From Bauldia sp963759235 (lineage in GTDB: Bacteria > Pseudomonadota > Alphaproteobacteria > Rhizobiales > Kaistiaceae), in the NCBI GenBank assembly GCA_963759235.1, contig CAVWYO010000008.1:537632-601631 (forward strand): a stretch of DNA of 64,000 bases. The letters are read 5' to 3'. Each line of letters starts with the position of its first letter. The stretch's first letter is position 1. Under the pieces are notes generated by a model. The model searched no databases, was not told the origin of the DNA, and was given only the letters and a program-made list of their open reading frames with translations. Position numbers and translations under genes: made by a program. Below are positions 23,976 through 31,831 of the stretch, one piece after another.

Positions 23976-25103
23976 TCACACCGTCGCTACGTCCACCCAC
24001 CGCTCCTCGCGCGCCGACTGCACGATGGCGTCGACCACCCGCTGGATCTCCCAGGCCTCGCGGAAGTCGGGCATGAACTTGGCGCCGCCGGCGAGCGCGG
24101 TGATCAGCGCCTTCACCTCGATGGTCTTGATGTCGTTGAAGCCGAGCTGGTGTCCCGGCGCCGGGCAGAACTCCTTGTAGGAGTCGTGCTCCGGCCCGGC
24201 GAGGATGGTCTTGAAGCCCTCGCGGCCGCGTGGCTGGCCGGTGGTGTAGAGCTGCAATTCGTTGAAGCGTTCATGGTCGACGGCGATGGTGCCCTTCGAG
24301 CCGGTCACCTGGAAGGCGAGCATCATCTTCCGCCCGGCGGCGACCCAGCTCGCCTCGATCGAGCCCGTCGCGCCGCCGGCGAAGCGGAGGAGCGCGCGCG
24401 CCTCGTCGTCGGCCTCGACGGCGCGCATCTCCCGCGCGCCCGGCCCGACCGGCCGTTTGCTGGTGACGGTCTTGAGCTGGCCGACCAGCGCTTCGATCGG
24501 CCCGACCACGTAGCGGGCGATCGAGATGATGTGGCTGCCGAGATCGGCCACCACCCCGTGGCCGCCGGCCGGATCGAGCCGCCAGGTGAAGGGGGAAAGC
24601 GGGTCGGTCATGTAGTCCTCGGCGTGGATGCCGCGGAACGAGACCACCTCGCCGATCTCGCCGCTTGCCACGATCTCGCGGGCAAGCGCCACCATCGGGT
24701 TCTTGAGGTAGTTGAAGCCGACCGCGGTCAAGACCCCCTTCCGCTCGGCGGCGTCGACCATCTGCTTCGCCTCCAGCGCGTTTGGGGCCAGCGGCTTTTC
24801 GCAATAGACCGGCTTGCCGGCCTCGATGGCGGCGAGAGCGATCGGCTTGTGGAGGGCGTTCGGCGCGGTGATGTCGACGAGGTCGACGGCCGGATCGGCG
24901 ACCAGCGCCTTCCAGTCGCCGGTCGAGCGGGCGAAGCCGAGCGCCGTGGCCGCCTTCCGCGCCACCTCGTCATTGACGTCGGCGAGGAGTTCCAGTGACG
25001 GCGCCAAGGGGAGCGCGAAGACCCCCGCCGCGGCACGCAATGCATGGGCATGGCTGCGGCCCATGAAGCCGCTGCCGACCAGACCAACGCCGAGTTTCTT
25101 CAT
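23976..25103 (-). CDS. Gfo/Idh/MocA-family oxidoreductase (2)
   Basis: 375-residue NAD(P)-dependent dehydrogenase. Motifs: KKLGVGLVGSGFMGRSHAHA (Rossmann), VDITAPNALHKPIALAAIEA, the catalytic-Lys motif YCEKPLAPN, GFNYLKNPMVALAREIV, and VADLGSHIISIARYVVGPIE with the His of the active site. It is the second gene of a pair: its ATG overlaps the stop of the 2-hydroxyacid dehydrogenase (25100-25103), so both probably act on one sugar-acid or polyol route. It is not closely similar to the other Gfo/Idh/MocA protein in the window. Substrate unknown. Confidence 0.88.
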   Translation of the reverse strand: MKKLGVGLVGSGFMGRSHAHALRAAAGVFALPLAPSLELLADVNDEVARKAATALGFARSTGDWKALVADPAVDLVDITAPNALHKPIALAAIEAGKPVYCEKPLAPNALEAKQMVDAAERKGVLTAVGFNYLKNPMVALAREIVASGEIGEVVSFRGIHAEDYMTDPLSPFTWRLDPAGGHGVVADLGSHIISIARYVVGPIEALVGQLKTVTSKRPVGPGAREMRAVEADDEARALLRFAGGATGSIEASWVAAGRKMMLAFQVTGSKGTIAVDHERFNELQLYTTGQPRGREGFKTILAGPEHDSYKEFCPAPGHQLGFNDIKTIEVKALITALAGGAKFMPDFREAWEIQRVVDAIVQSAREERWVDVATV

Positions 25104-26068
25104 TTGGCCAGTACCGATTGATTGACGACGACAGAAGGATCGAGCCGGCCGTCCAGCCCGTCGAGAATGTTGCGCGCGGCGTAGAGGCTAAGCCGGGCGG
25201 CGGCTTCCCGCGTGAGGCCGGCATTGTGCGGGCTGAGGATGGCGCGCTTGCAACCGAGGAGAGGACTGCCCGCCGGCGGCGGCTCGTCGAGGAAGGTGTC
25301 GATGCCGGCGCCGGCAAGCTTGCCTTCGGTCAACGTCTCGGCGAGCGCATGTTCGTCGATCAACCCGCCGCGCGAGGTGTTGATCAGAATCGCGTCGGGC
25401 TTCATCGCCGCAAGCTCGGCGGCGGCGATCATGTTTTCCGTCTCGGGCATGCGCGGCACGTGAAGGGAGATCACGTCGGCCTCCGCCAGCACCGCCCGCC
25501 AGTCGTCGACCTTGTCGGCGCCGGCCGCCGCCATGGCTTCCGCTCCGACCGCCGGATCGAACGCCAGGACGCGCATCGAAAAAGCCTTGGCGACATGGGC
25601 GACGGCCCGGCCGACCCGGCCGAAGCCGATGAGCAGGAGCGTCCGGCCGCCAATGTCGAACGCGGCCAGCGTATTGCGGATATCCCACGAGCCGTCGCGG
25701 ACCGCCTTGTCGTGCGCGGGCCCCTGCTTGGCGATCGACAGCGCCAGGTAGAAGACGTGTTCGGCGACACTGTCGGCATTGGCCCCTACCGCCAGGGCCA
25801 GCGGGATGCCCTTGGCGGTCAGCGCGTCGACCGGGATGTTGTCGTAGCCGACGCCATGGCGGGCGACCACCTTCAGCCGGTCGGCGATGGCGATCGCTTC
25901 CGGCGGTAAGAGCGCCGTGCGGACGAGAAGCGCGTCGGCGGTCGGCAGCATGGCGAAAAAGGTCTTGGCCTCGCCGTCCGGCATATCGACGATCTCGACG
26001 TCCGGCCGGGCCCGTAGGACGGCCATGCCGTCGTCGTGGATGCTGCCGGAGAGGAGGACGCGCGGCAT
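25100..26068 (-). CDS. D-isomer-specific 2-hydroxyacid dehydrogenase (phosphoglycerate-dehydrogenase-like)
   Basis: 322-residue NAD-dependent dehydrogenase. The catalytic-domain motif VVARHGVGYDNIPVDALTAK, the nucleotide motif LLIGFGRVGRAVAHVAKAF, and the three catalytic residues in INTSRGGLIDEHAL (Arg), DTFLDEPP (Glu) and AILSPHNAGLT (His) are all present. It lacks the C-terminal ACT domain of long SerA, so it is a short-form enzyme (hydroxypyruvate/glyoxylate reductase or sugar-acid dehydrogenase). Four-base overlap with the Gfo/Idh/MocA gene downstream indicates coupling. Confidence 0.87.
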   Translation of the reverse strand: MPRVLLSGSIHDDGMAVLRARPDVEIVDMPDGEAKTFFAMLPTADALLVRTALLPPEAIAIADRLKVVARHGVGYDNIPVDALTAKGIPLALAVGANADSVAEHVFYLALSIAKQGPAHDKAVRDGSWDIRNTLAAFDIGGRTLLLIGFGRVGRAVAHVAKAFSMRVLAFDPAVGAEAMAAAGADKVDDWRAVLAEADVISLHVPRMPETENMIAAAELAAMKPDAILINTSRGGLIDEHALAETLTEGKLAGAGIDTFLDEPPPAGSPLLGCKRAILSPHNAGLTREAAARLSLYAARNILDGLDGRLDPSVVVNQSVLAK

Positions 26069-26237
26069 GAGGCGGGAACCCGTTTCTGCAAAAGGGGCGG
26101 CGAAACCTAAAAGGCCCGGTCCAAGGTGTCCAGCCGGCGCGATGCGCGCCCCTGATGGTTAGCCCTCACACGGGGGTCCGTCGCCCGCCGGCGAAGGCAG
26201 GCGCTTCGCTTCGGCAGAGGACACGTCGCGCCGCCGC

Positions 26238-26858
26238 CTATTCCAGGGTGGTCTGGAATATCCCGGAAAAAAGGTAGGCGATCCAGGCCGTCGTCACCAA
26301 CAGCAGGGCGGGGATCGGCAGCCAGAAGGCGAGGATGGTGACCAGGAAGTTGAAAGCACAGGCAATCGCGATGGCCCTGAACGTCCGTTGCACGTTCGCC
26401 CTCCGCCGCGCATCCTTGGTCAGGTCCTTCGGGTGCGTCGCGACGACGGAAACGGCAAGCCAGCCTAGGTTGTGGATGAAGTTGGTGAAGCAGTACAAAA
26501 CCACCGGCAACGTCAGATACGCGGTGTTGAGAAATCTCCCGAGGACGGACGTGGAATAGGGGAAGATCACCACAGTCAGCATCAAAAGGCCGTTGGCGTA
26601 GATGAACAGACTGGAGGTTCGGTTCAGCTGGCTCAGCATGTTGTGGTGATTGGCCCAGGCGATCAGCAGGGTGAGAAAGGAGAGGAGGAACGCAAACCAC
26701 GATGGCCATTGCGCCGCGAGGTCGGCCGCCAGGTGATCGGCTGAACCGATGTCGCCGAGTTCCGGCACCTTGATCTCCAGGATCAGCAGCGTGATGGCGA
26801 TTGCAAAAATGCCGTCGCAGAACGCCTCCAGGCGGCTATTCTTGATGTGCTCGATCAT
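26238..26858 (-). CDS. TMEM175-family (DUF1211) putative potassium channel
   Basis: 206 residues with about six hydrophobic segments. The N-terminal signature RLEAFCDGIFAIAITLLILE is the family's RxxxFSD region forming the selectivity filter in TM1, here with Cys replacing the Ser. Later segments: WPSWFAFLLSFLTLLIAWAN, YANGLLMLTVVIFPYSTSVL and FNFLVTILAFWLPIPALLLV. The ATG at 26858 starts MIEHIKNSRLEAF, matching relatives. It is 29 bases downstream of the MAPEG gene and may share its transcript. Bacterial members form K+-selective leak channels; whether the Cys variant conducts is unknown. Confidence 0.82.
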   Translation of the reverse strand: MIEHIKNSRLEAFCDGIFAIAITLLILEIKVPELGDIGSADHLAADLAAQWPSWFAFLLSFLTLLIAWANHHNMLSQLNRTSSLFIYANGLLMLTVVIFPYSTSVLGRFLNTAYLTLPVVLYCFTNFIHNLGWLAVSVVATHPKDLTKDARRRANVQRTFRAIAIACAFNFLVTILAFWLPIPALLLVTTAWIAYLFSGIFQTTLE

Positions 26859-26887
26859 GCTCCTAGGCGCCCCCGGACCGACGTCGT

Positions 26888-27352
26888 CTACACGAGCGCG
26901 TACACTAATGTGCGGGCCGTGATGAAGAAGAGGATCAGTGAGCCCGGCGTCCACAGCATGGCGCGCATGTCGTGAGTCCGCGCCGAGAGGTAGGCCGCGA
27001 AGTGCAGGAGCCGCGTCACCACGTAGCCGTGGAGAAGGACCTGGGCGAGGAGCAGCGGCGGTCCGGTGAGCACGAAGAGAAGGCCGGCGACCAGGAAGTA
27101 CGGCAGGCTCTCCAGGTCGTTCATCTGGATCCGGCGGATGCGCTCGACGCGATCGTTGGGCTTTAGTTGCTCGGGACTCGGATTGGGATTGAAGGGCGTT
27201 TGCCTGACATCCTCCGGCGAGCGGAAGCCGCCGTTCTCCTTCATCATGCGGATGATGGTCAGCCAAGACATGATCACCGCCTTGAGGATCATGATCGTCG
27301 CCGCGATGGCGTAGGTCGCAAAAAGCGGGTCATCCAGGCTCAGCTTGTCCAT
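26888..27352 (-). CDS. MAPEG-family membrane protein
   Basis: 154 residues, four transmembrane segments, related to microsomal glutathione transferase 1 and prostaglandin E synthase 1. The signature NDRVERIRRIQMNDLESLP (ERxxRxxxND) is complete, followed by YFLVAGLLFVLTGPPLLLAQ and YVVTRLLHFAAYLSARTHDM. Likely a membrane-bound glutathione-dependent detoxification enzyme. It is divergent from a TetR gene, and a good promoter lies at 27417-27444, so TetR control is likely. Confidence 0.87.
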   Translation of the reverse strand: MDKLSLDDPLFATYAIAATIMILKAVIMSWLTIIRMMKENGGFRSPEDVRQTPFNPNPSPEQLKPNDRVERIRRIQMNDLESLPYFLVAGLLFVLTGPPLLLAQVLLHGYVVTRLLHFAAYLSARTHDMRAMLWTPGSLILFFITARTLVYALV

Positions 27353-27416
27353 CGTATCTCGTCTCCGATTGACGCCCCGGCGGCCACGGGTCGACGGGCG
27401 CCTGAGTATCGTGCTA

Positions 27417-27444
27417 TTTTTAGACCCTCGTTCGAAAAAGTCAA
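27417..27444 (-). promoter_or_regulatory. Candidate promoter of the MAPEG gene
   Basis: On the minus strand TTGACT (27439-27444) and TAAAAA (27417-27422) are 16 bases apart. The start would be about 60 bases before the ATG at 27352. The -35 box lies only a few bases from the -35 box of the divergent TetR promoter, so a bound repressor could block both. Confidence 0.55.
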
Positions 27445-27448
27445 TCTA

Positions 27449-27477
27449 TGGACAATAAAACCGTCTCATGATAGAAT
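27449..27477 (+). promoter_or_regulatory. Candidate promoter of the tetR gene
   Basis: TGGACA (27449-27454), 17-base spacer, TAGAAT (27472-27477): each box is one base from the sigma70 consensus. Predicted transcription start near 27484 lies after the upstream in-frame ATG at 27468, which therefore cannot be the TetR start and supports the ATG at 27510. Confidence 0.6.
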
Positions 27478-27509
27478 ACCTAGAAAAGACGAGTTGCGAA
27501 GGATGCAGG

Positions 27510-28196
27510 ATGGCCAAGCCGAAACCCCGACCCGACGCCGCGGAAAGAGCGATGATCCGGTCCCGCGAGGCGCGCAAGGAGCGGCGGCGTGAACGGTCGC
27601 GCGAGGAAATCCTCGAGGCGGCGCGCAAGGTGCTTTTCCGCAACGGCGTCACCGCGATGACGCTCGACGCGGTGGCGAAGGAGGCCGGCATGTCGAAGAC
27701 CGGCCTCTACTATTATTACCCGTCCAAGGATGCGCTGATCTTCGAGCTCGTCTTCGGCGTGCTCGAACGCCAGGCGCACGCCGTCCACGACGCGGTCGAA
27801 GAGGCGAAAGACGGCGGGGAAGCGCTTCGCGCCGTCATCCGCGAAACGGTCCACAGCTTCGTCCCCCGCCTCGACGACTTCAGGCTCGCCTTTCTCTTCG
27901 GCCAAGTCGGCGGCAGCGGTGCGGTTCGATGGGACGCCGAGCAGTTCGCCCGCCTCCGCCCGCTCAACGATCTCTGCCTTGCCGGCGCCGCGAGGAGGCT
28001 GCGCGAGGAGCGCGGAAAACGAGCGGGCCGCGCAAAGGTCGAGCCGCGCCTCTTGGCCTTCCTGGCCTATCTCGCCGCGGTCGGGCTCCTCACCGTGAAA
28101 GGTCTGGTCGAGCAGCTGAACGACCCGCTGGTGTTCTCCGACGAACAGCTCATCGAGGGCCTCGGGCGGGTATTCGAGGCGGCGGCGGCGGACTGA
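27510..28196 (+). CDS. TetR-family transcriptional regulator
   Basis: 228 residues. A basic N-terminal tail precedes the helix-turn-helix domain: EEILEAARKVLFRNGVTAMT, LDAVAKEAGMSKTGLYYYYP, SKDALIFELVFGVLE. The C-terminal ligand domain is helical and unassigned. ATG at 27510 was chosen over 27468 because the best promoter overlaps the latter and GAAGGATG precedes the former. It is divergent from the MAPEG gene (158-base gap) and is probably its repressor and autorepressor. The 3' end is followed by a decayed transporter fragment. Confidence 0.87.
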   Translation: MAKPKPRPDAAERAMIRSREARKERRRERSREEILEAARKVLFRNGVTAMTLDAVAKEAGMSKTGLYYYYPSKDALIFELVFGVLERQAHAVHDAVEEAKDGGEALRAVIRETVHSFVPRLDDFRLAFLFGQVGGSGAVRWDAEQFARLRPLNDLCLAGAARRLREERGKRAGRAKVEPRLLAFLAYLAAVGLLTVKGLVEQLNDPLVFSDEQLIEGLGRVFEAAAAD

Positions 28197-28242
28197 GACG
28201 CGGGGCGCGGGAACGGGCGGCGCGCCGATCGTCGCGCGACCC

Positions 28243-28345
28243 TTCTTCCTCATGCAGCTCCCCGGCGCGCCACCCTGACGATTGCCCACCCCCGATTGCA
28301 GGAACAGGCCGGCGATGGCCGCCGCCACGATCAGCCGCCTGTCGA
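28243..28345 (-). pseudogene. Remnant of a cation-transporter (CDF-like) gene 3' end
   Basis: Minus-strand translation gives LIVAAAIAGLFLQS followed after a shift by IVR-ARR-like sequence and EEEG, aligning with the C-terminus of the intact transporter at 31161-31784 (LIVAAAIAGLFLRSAWTIVR, AARRELDEA). Nucleotide similarity is plain across about 100 bases with small indels that break the frame. The rest of the gene is absent. It lies between tetR and the AraC gene and shows an old duplication or a lost transporter. Confidence 0.7.
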
Positions 28346-28474
28346 CGGCGGGAAGCCGCCATTTGGACTGCCGGCCGCGGCCGATTGCAGCCGCTTCGAC
28401 GGCTATGCTCTTTGGTCCGCTCGATCGCAATCTGTTCTGGTATCCTCTCCGTCAAACTGCTGCGGAATCGCACG

Positions 28475-29518
28475 ATGCCCTCTGAAAGACTTCGCACGGT
28501 CGTTCCGACCATCAACCTGGCCAGCGTCGTGCATGGCCTCGACCGCTATCTCCGATCGCGCGGCGTCGACCCGGACGAGATTCTGCGGCGGGCGGGACTG
28601 GCCCCTGAGGACCTTTCGGACCCCGAGCGCCGGGTCCCGCTTCTTCGTCATCTGGAGCTTCTCGAGATCTGCGCCGATGCCCTGGACGATCAGGCGTTCG
28701 GCCTGAAGTTCGGCGCCCAGTATGCCCCCCGCCACGCGGGCGTGGTCGGCAACGTCGCCCTCGCCTCGCGGACAGTCGGGGAGGCACTCGAAACGATGAG
28801 CCGATATCTGCCGACGATGGTCAACTCGGCCGTCTTCGGCATCGATGTGACCGACGGGGTCGCGTTCGCCTATGCCTACTACACCGATCCGTTGCTGATG
28901 TCGTATCACCAGAAGAGCGACTGGACCGTTGGCTTCGTGTGCAACCTCATTCGGACCGGTCTCGACGATCCGGCGTGGACGCCGCTGGAGGCGTGTTTTC
29001 CTGAGACGCGAGCCGAAGACACCGAGGCGCGCCGCGCCCGCGCCAGCGTCGTCGGCGCCGAAATTCGGCTGGGCCACCCCTGGGCAGGCATCCGGTTCGA
29101 CGCGGCGGTGCTCTCCCGGCCGATGGCGACGGCGGACGCGATGGTCAACCGCCTGATGCGCCACTATGGAGACCTGAGGCTCTCCGGGATGCCCGAGCAG
29201 CATGGAGAGATCGAGACGCTCCGCCGCGAAGTTGCGCGACTTCTGGTCCGCGGACGGAGCAGTGTCGACGAGCTCGCCAGGGGCATGGGAATGTCCTCCC
29301 GAACGCTGCAGCGACGGCTGAACGATGCCGGGCTCAACTACTCCCGCCTGTTGAGCGACGTCCGCAAGACGCTTGCGCTGAATCTTCTGGAAAACAAGAG
29401 CCTTGCCCTTGGCGAGATTGCCTATTCGCTGGGATACTCCGACGTCAGCGCCTTCAATCACGCCTTTCGGCGCTGGGTCGGCCAATCGCCGGGCGATTAC
29501 CGCCGGCCACGACACTGA
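28475..29518 (+). CDS. AraC-family transcriptional regulator (OruR/ArgR-type ligand domain)
   Basis: 347 residues. The N-terminal region (VVHGLDRYLRSRGVDPDEIL, DQAFGLKFGAQYAPRHAGVV) is the arabinose-binding-like domain of the ArgR/OruR group. The C-terminal AraC DNA-binding domain contains VDELARGMGMSSRTLQRRLN, LALGEIAYSLGYSDVSAFNH and AFRRWVGQSPGDYRR. The start at 28475 (ATG) fits the family; open frame continues upstream through tetR without meaning. Its target may be the convergent methyltransferase gene or a distant operon. A strong hairpin follows at 29549-29581. Confidence 0.88.
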   Translation: MPSERLRTVVPTINLASVVHGLDRYLRSRGVDPDEILRRAGLAPEDLSDPERRVPLLRHLELLEICADALDDQAFGLKFGAQYAPRHAGVVGNVALASRTVGEALETMSRYLPTMVNSAVFGIDVTDGVAFAYAYYTDPLLMSYHQKSDWTVGFVCNLIRTGLDDPAWTPLEACFPETRAEDTEARRARASVVGAEIRLGHPWAGIRFDAAVLSRPMATADAMVNRLMRHYGDLRLSGMPEQHGEIETLRREVARLLVRGRSSVDELARGMGMSSRTLQRRLNDAGLNYSRLLSDVRKTLALNLLENKSLALGEIAYSLGYSDVSAFNHAFRRWVGQSPGDYRRPRH

Positions 29519-29548
29519 CCATCGACGTCGCCGGGCCGTTGCGGGGCG

Positions 29549-29581
29549 TGTCTGCCGACGGCATTGAACCATCGGCAGACA
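29549..29581. terminator. Stem-loop between convergent AraC and methyltransferase genes
   Basis: Perfect 10-bp inverted repeat TGTCTGCCGA (29549-29558) / TCGGCAGACA (29572-29581) with a 13-base loop, located 31 bases after the AraC stop. A second hairpin GACGCCC-CTTCA-GGGCGTC at 29601-29619 overlaps the methyltransferase stop. No T-run, so efficiency is uncertain. Confidence 0.55.
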
Positions 29582-29609
29582 GCCTGCCGGCTTCGGGGCC
29601 GACGCCCCT

Positions 29610-30674
29610 TCAGGGCGTCAATTCGAGAATCAGGTTGACCGGGGTCTGGGCGGCACGCCGCAGGCGCGCGAACCCGGCCTCGATCGCCACTTGGCGCAAA
29701 TGCTCCTCGCCGGCCTGGGCGCCGAGGCCGAGCCCGACCTCCTGCGACAGCGAGTTCGGGGTGCATGCCATGGTCGAGGCGGCATAGAACATGCGGCCGA
29801 GCGGATGGAGGTTGTCTTCCAGATTGTCTCCGGCAAACGGTTCGACCAGGAGGACCTTGCCGTCGGGCTTCAGCGCGCGGCGGCTATGGGCGAGGGCTCC
29901 GACCGGATCGCCAAGATCATGCAGGCAGTCCATGAAGCAGATCAGATCGAATCCCTCCCCGGCGAAATCCTTGGCCGTCGCGACCTCGAATTTGGTGTTG
30001 GCTACGCCCTGCTCGACGGCGCGGGTTCGGGCCGTCGCGATCGATTCCCGATGATAGTCGACGCCGGTGAAGTCGGACTCGGGAAAGGCCTGTGCCATGA
30101 GGATGGTGGAGGCGCCATGCCCGCACCCGATGTCGGCGACCTTTGCGCCCTGCTTCAGGCGATCGACAACACCGTCCAGGGCCGGCAGCCACTCGGACAC
30201 CAGATGGGTGCGATAGCCGGTCCGGAAGAACATCTCGGTGCCGCAGAAGAGCCGGTGGTTGTGCTCGTGCCAGCCGATGCCCTCCCCCGACTTGAAGGCG
30301 TCGAGGATCTTGTCTTCGTCGAGCCAGAACGAGGCGGCGACGTCGAAGGCGTGAGCCATGTAGACCGGGCTTTCCTCCATCGACAGCACCATCGCATGTG
30401 CCGCCGGCATGGCGAAGGTTTGCGCGGCGGGATCGTAGAACACGTAGCCGCTTGCGGCCTGGTTGTTCAGCCATTCACGGACATAGCGTTCGCGGACGCC
30501 GGTCCGTTCGGCGAGTGCGCGCGCAGTGCAGGCGCCGAGCTCGGCCATCGCGTCATAGAGGCCGAGCTTTCGCCCGACATTGACGAGGACGCCGGAGAAG
30601 GCAGCGCCGAGGTCGGTGACGACCTGGCCGACGAAAGCTTCGATTTCCGCTGGTTCAGCTGCATGTTCGGTCAT
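29610..30674 (-). CDS. Class I SAM-dependent methyltransferase with N-terminal winged-helix domain
   Basis: 354 residues. The N-terminal domain resembles O-methyltransferase dimerisation/winged-helix modules (LGLYDAMAELGACTARALAE, RTGVRERYVREWLNNQAASG). The Rossmann fold begins at the SAM motif VADIGCGHGASTILMAQAFP, then FTGVDYHRES, FDLICFMDCLHDLGDP and LKPDGKVLLVEPFAGDN. ATG at 30674 is preceded by AGGAGACAGAAC. Related proteins are found in several alphaproteobacteria, often annotated only as methyltransferase; substrate unknown. Single gene, convergent with AraC. Confidence 0.85.
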   Translation of the reverse strand: MTEHAAEPAEIEAFVGQVVTDLGAAFSGVLVNVGRKLGLYDAMAELGACTARALAERTGVRERYVREWLNNQAASGYVFYDPAAQTFAMPAAHAMVLSMEESPVYMAHAFDVAASFWLDEDKILDAFKSGEGIGWHEHNHRLFCGTEMFFRTGYRTHLVSEWLPALDGVVDRLKQGAKVADIGCGHGASTILMAQAFPESDFTGVDYHRESIATARTRAVEQGVANTKFEVATAKDFAGEGFDLICFMDCLHDLGDPVGALAHSRRALKPDGKVLLVEPFAGDNLEDNLHPLGRMFYAASTMACTPNSLSQEVGLGLGAQAGEEHLRQVAIEAGFARLRRAAQTPVNLILELTP

Positions 30675-30913
30675 GTTCTGTCTCCTTCGAGTGTGCACGC
30701 GGCCGAGGGCGGCCGCTCCGGCGGCGTGGTTAGTCCGGTTGTTGGAGACAGTCTTGCTGCGGCCCGCCAAAGTGCTGCGAGATCGCGCCAGCGTCTGTCC
30801 GAGGATTGACGATCGCCTGCAAACCGGCCGCTCAGGATGCGAACGATGCCTGTTCGGCGGAACGATCGCTGACGGCGTGTCTCTCGTCGAAGACCGTTGA
30901 CGCCTGCGGGACC

Positions 30914-31189
30914 TCAGCGATGAATTGCCCTACACGTCCCGACCCGTGACGAGCCGGAGCCGCCAGCGGTGGACGCGAGGGCGCCCCGGATCGCCTCGAC
31001 CACTCCAAAGGGCCAGGCGCCCTGCAGAAAACCGTAGAGCGAGGCGAGCAGGCAGGCGCCGACGAACGCCAGGACGAAGGAGGGACCGCGGTCCTCGAGC
31101 GCGTAGAAGACCAGCATCAGGGTGACTGCGAAAACAGCGAAAGCGGGTCCATTGGCTGCCTCATCCGGTCGCTGCCGCCGCCTCATCAA
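30914..31189 (-). CDS. Small two-helix membrane protein, C-terminus possibly frameshifted
   Basis: 91-residue frame with two clear membrane segments (FAVFAVTLMLVFYALED, SFVLAFVGACLLASLYGFLQ) and the motif GAWPFGVVEAI, which in relatives leads straight into a short Trp/Arg-rich end. Here the frame runs on into a Ser/Gly-rich tail instead; a shift of one base near 30971-30976 would read VHRWRLRLVTG and stop, more like the family. The start overlaps the 3' end of the transporter gene by 29 bases. Function unknown. Confidence 0.55.
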   Translation of the reverse strand: MMRRRQRPDEAANGPAFAVFAVTLMLVFYALEDRGPSFVLAFVGACLLASLYGFLQGAWPFGVVEAIRGALASTAGGSGSSRVGTCRAIHR

Positions 31190-31784
31190 GCTCGCGCCGG
31201 GCGGCCCTGACGATCGTCCACGCCGATCGGAGGAACAGGCCGGCGATGGCGGCGGCGACGATCAGGTCGGGCCACGGCGTTGCGGTGAGCCAGACGAGAC
31301 CCCCGGCGACGATGATGCCGAGGTTGCCGAGCGCGTCGTTGCGGCTGAACAGCCAAACGGCCTGAACATTGGCGTCGCCGGTCCGGTGCTTCAACAGGAT
31401 CGCGGCGCTCGCGACATTGACGATGAGGGCGCCGAAGCCGAACAGCCCCATGAGCTCGGCCTGCGGGACCTCGGTGACGACGACGCGATAGGCGGTGGCG
31501 GCCAGTACCCCCGCCCCCATCGCGGCAAGGAAGATGCCTTGCAGGAGCGCCGCCCGGGCGCGCCATGCCGCGCCCCAGCCAATCGCCAGCAGGCCGAGGA
31601 GCGTGATCGTGCCGTCGCCGAGGAAATCGAGGGCGTCCGCCTTCAGGCCCTGCGAGCCGGCGAGGAAGCCGCCGCCGATCTCGATGACGCCATAGCCGAC
31701 GTTGAGCGCCATCACCGCCCACAGCGCGCGCTTGTAGGCCGGCGCGGCATGGGTGAGATCGCCGAGATCATCGTCGTCGTCCAT
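31161..31784 (-). CDS. Short cation-diffusion-facilitator-like transporter
   Basis: 207 residues with about six membrane segments, CDF/CzcD-like membrane domain without the usual cytoplasmic C-terminal domain. The metal-site regions appear as GSQGLKADALDFLGDG in TM2 and WLFSRNDALGNLGIIV in TM5, where classic zinc transporters have HxxxD; here the first position is not His, so metal specificity may differ. Start MDDDDDLGDLTHAAPAYKR at 31784. It ends LDEAAAATG. A decayed piece of a paralogue lies at 28243-28345. Confidence 0.8.
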   Translation of the reverse strand: MDDDDDLGDLTHAAPAYKRALWAVMALNVGYGVIEIGGGFLAGSQGLKADALDFLGDGTITLLGLLAIGWGAAWRARAALLQGIFLAAMGAGVLAATAYRVVVTEVPQAELMGLFGFGALIVNVASAAILLKHRTGDANVQAVWLFSRNDALGNLGIIVAGGLVWLTATPWPDLIVAAAIAGLFLRSAWTIVRAARRELDEAAAATG

Positions 31785-31831
31785 ACGGCCGAGCCTAACA
31801 CGGGCGATGGCCGCCTGACCGGTGGCGGGCG

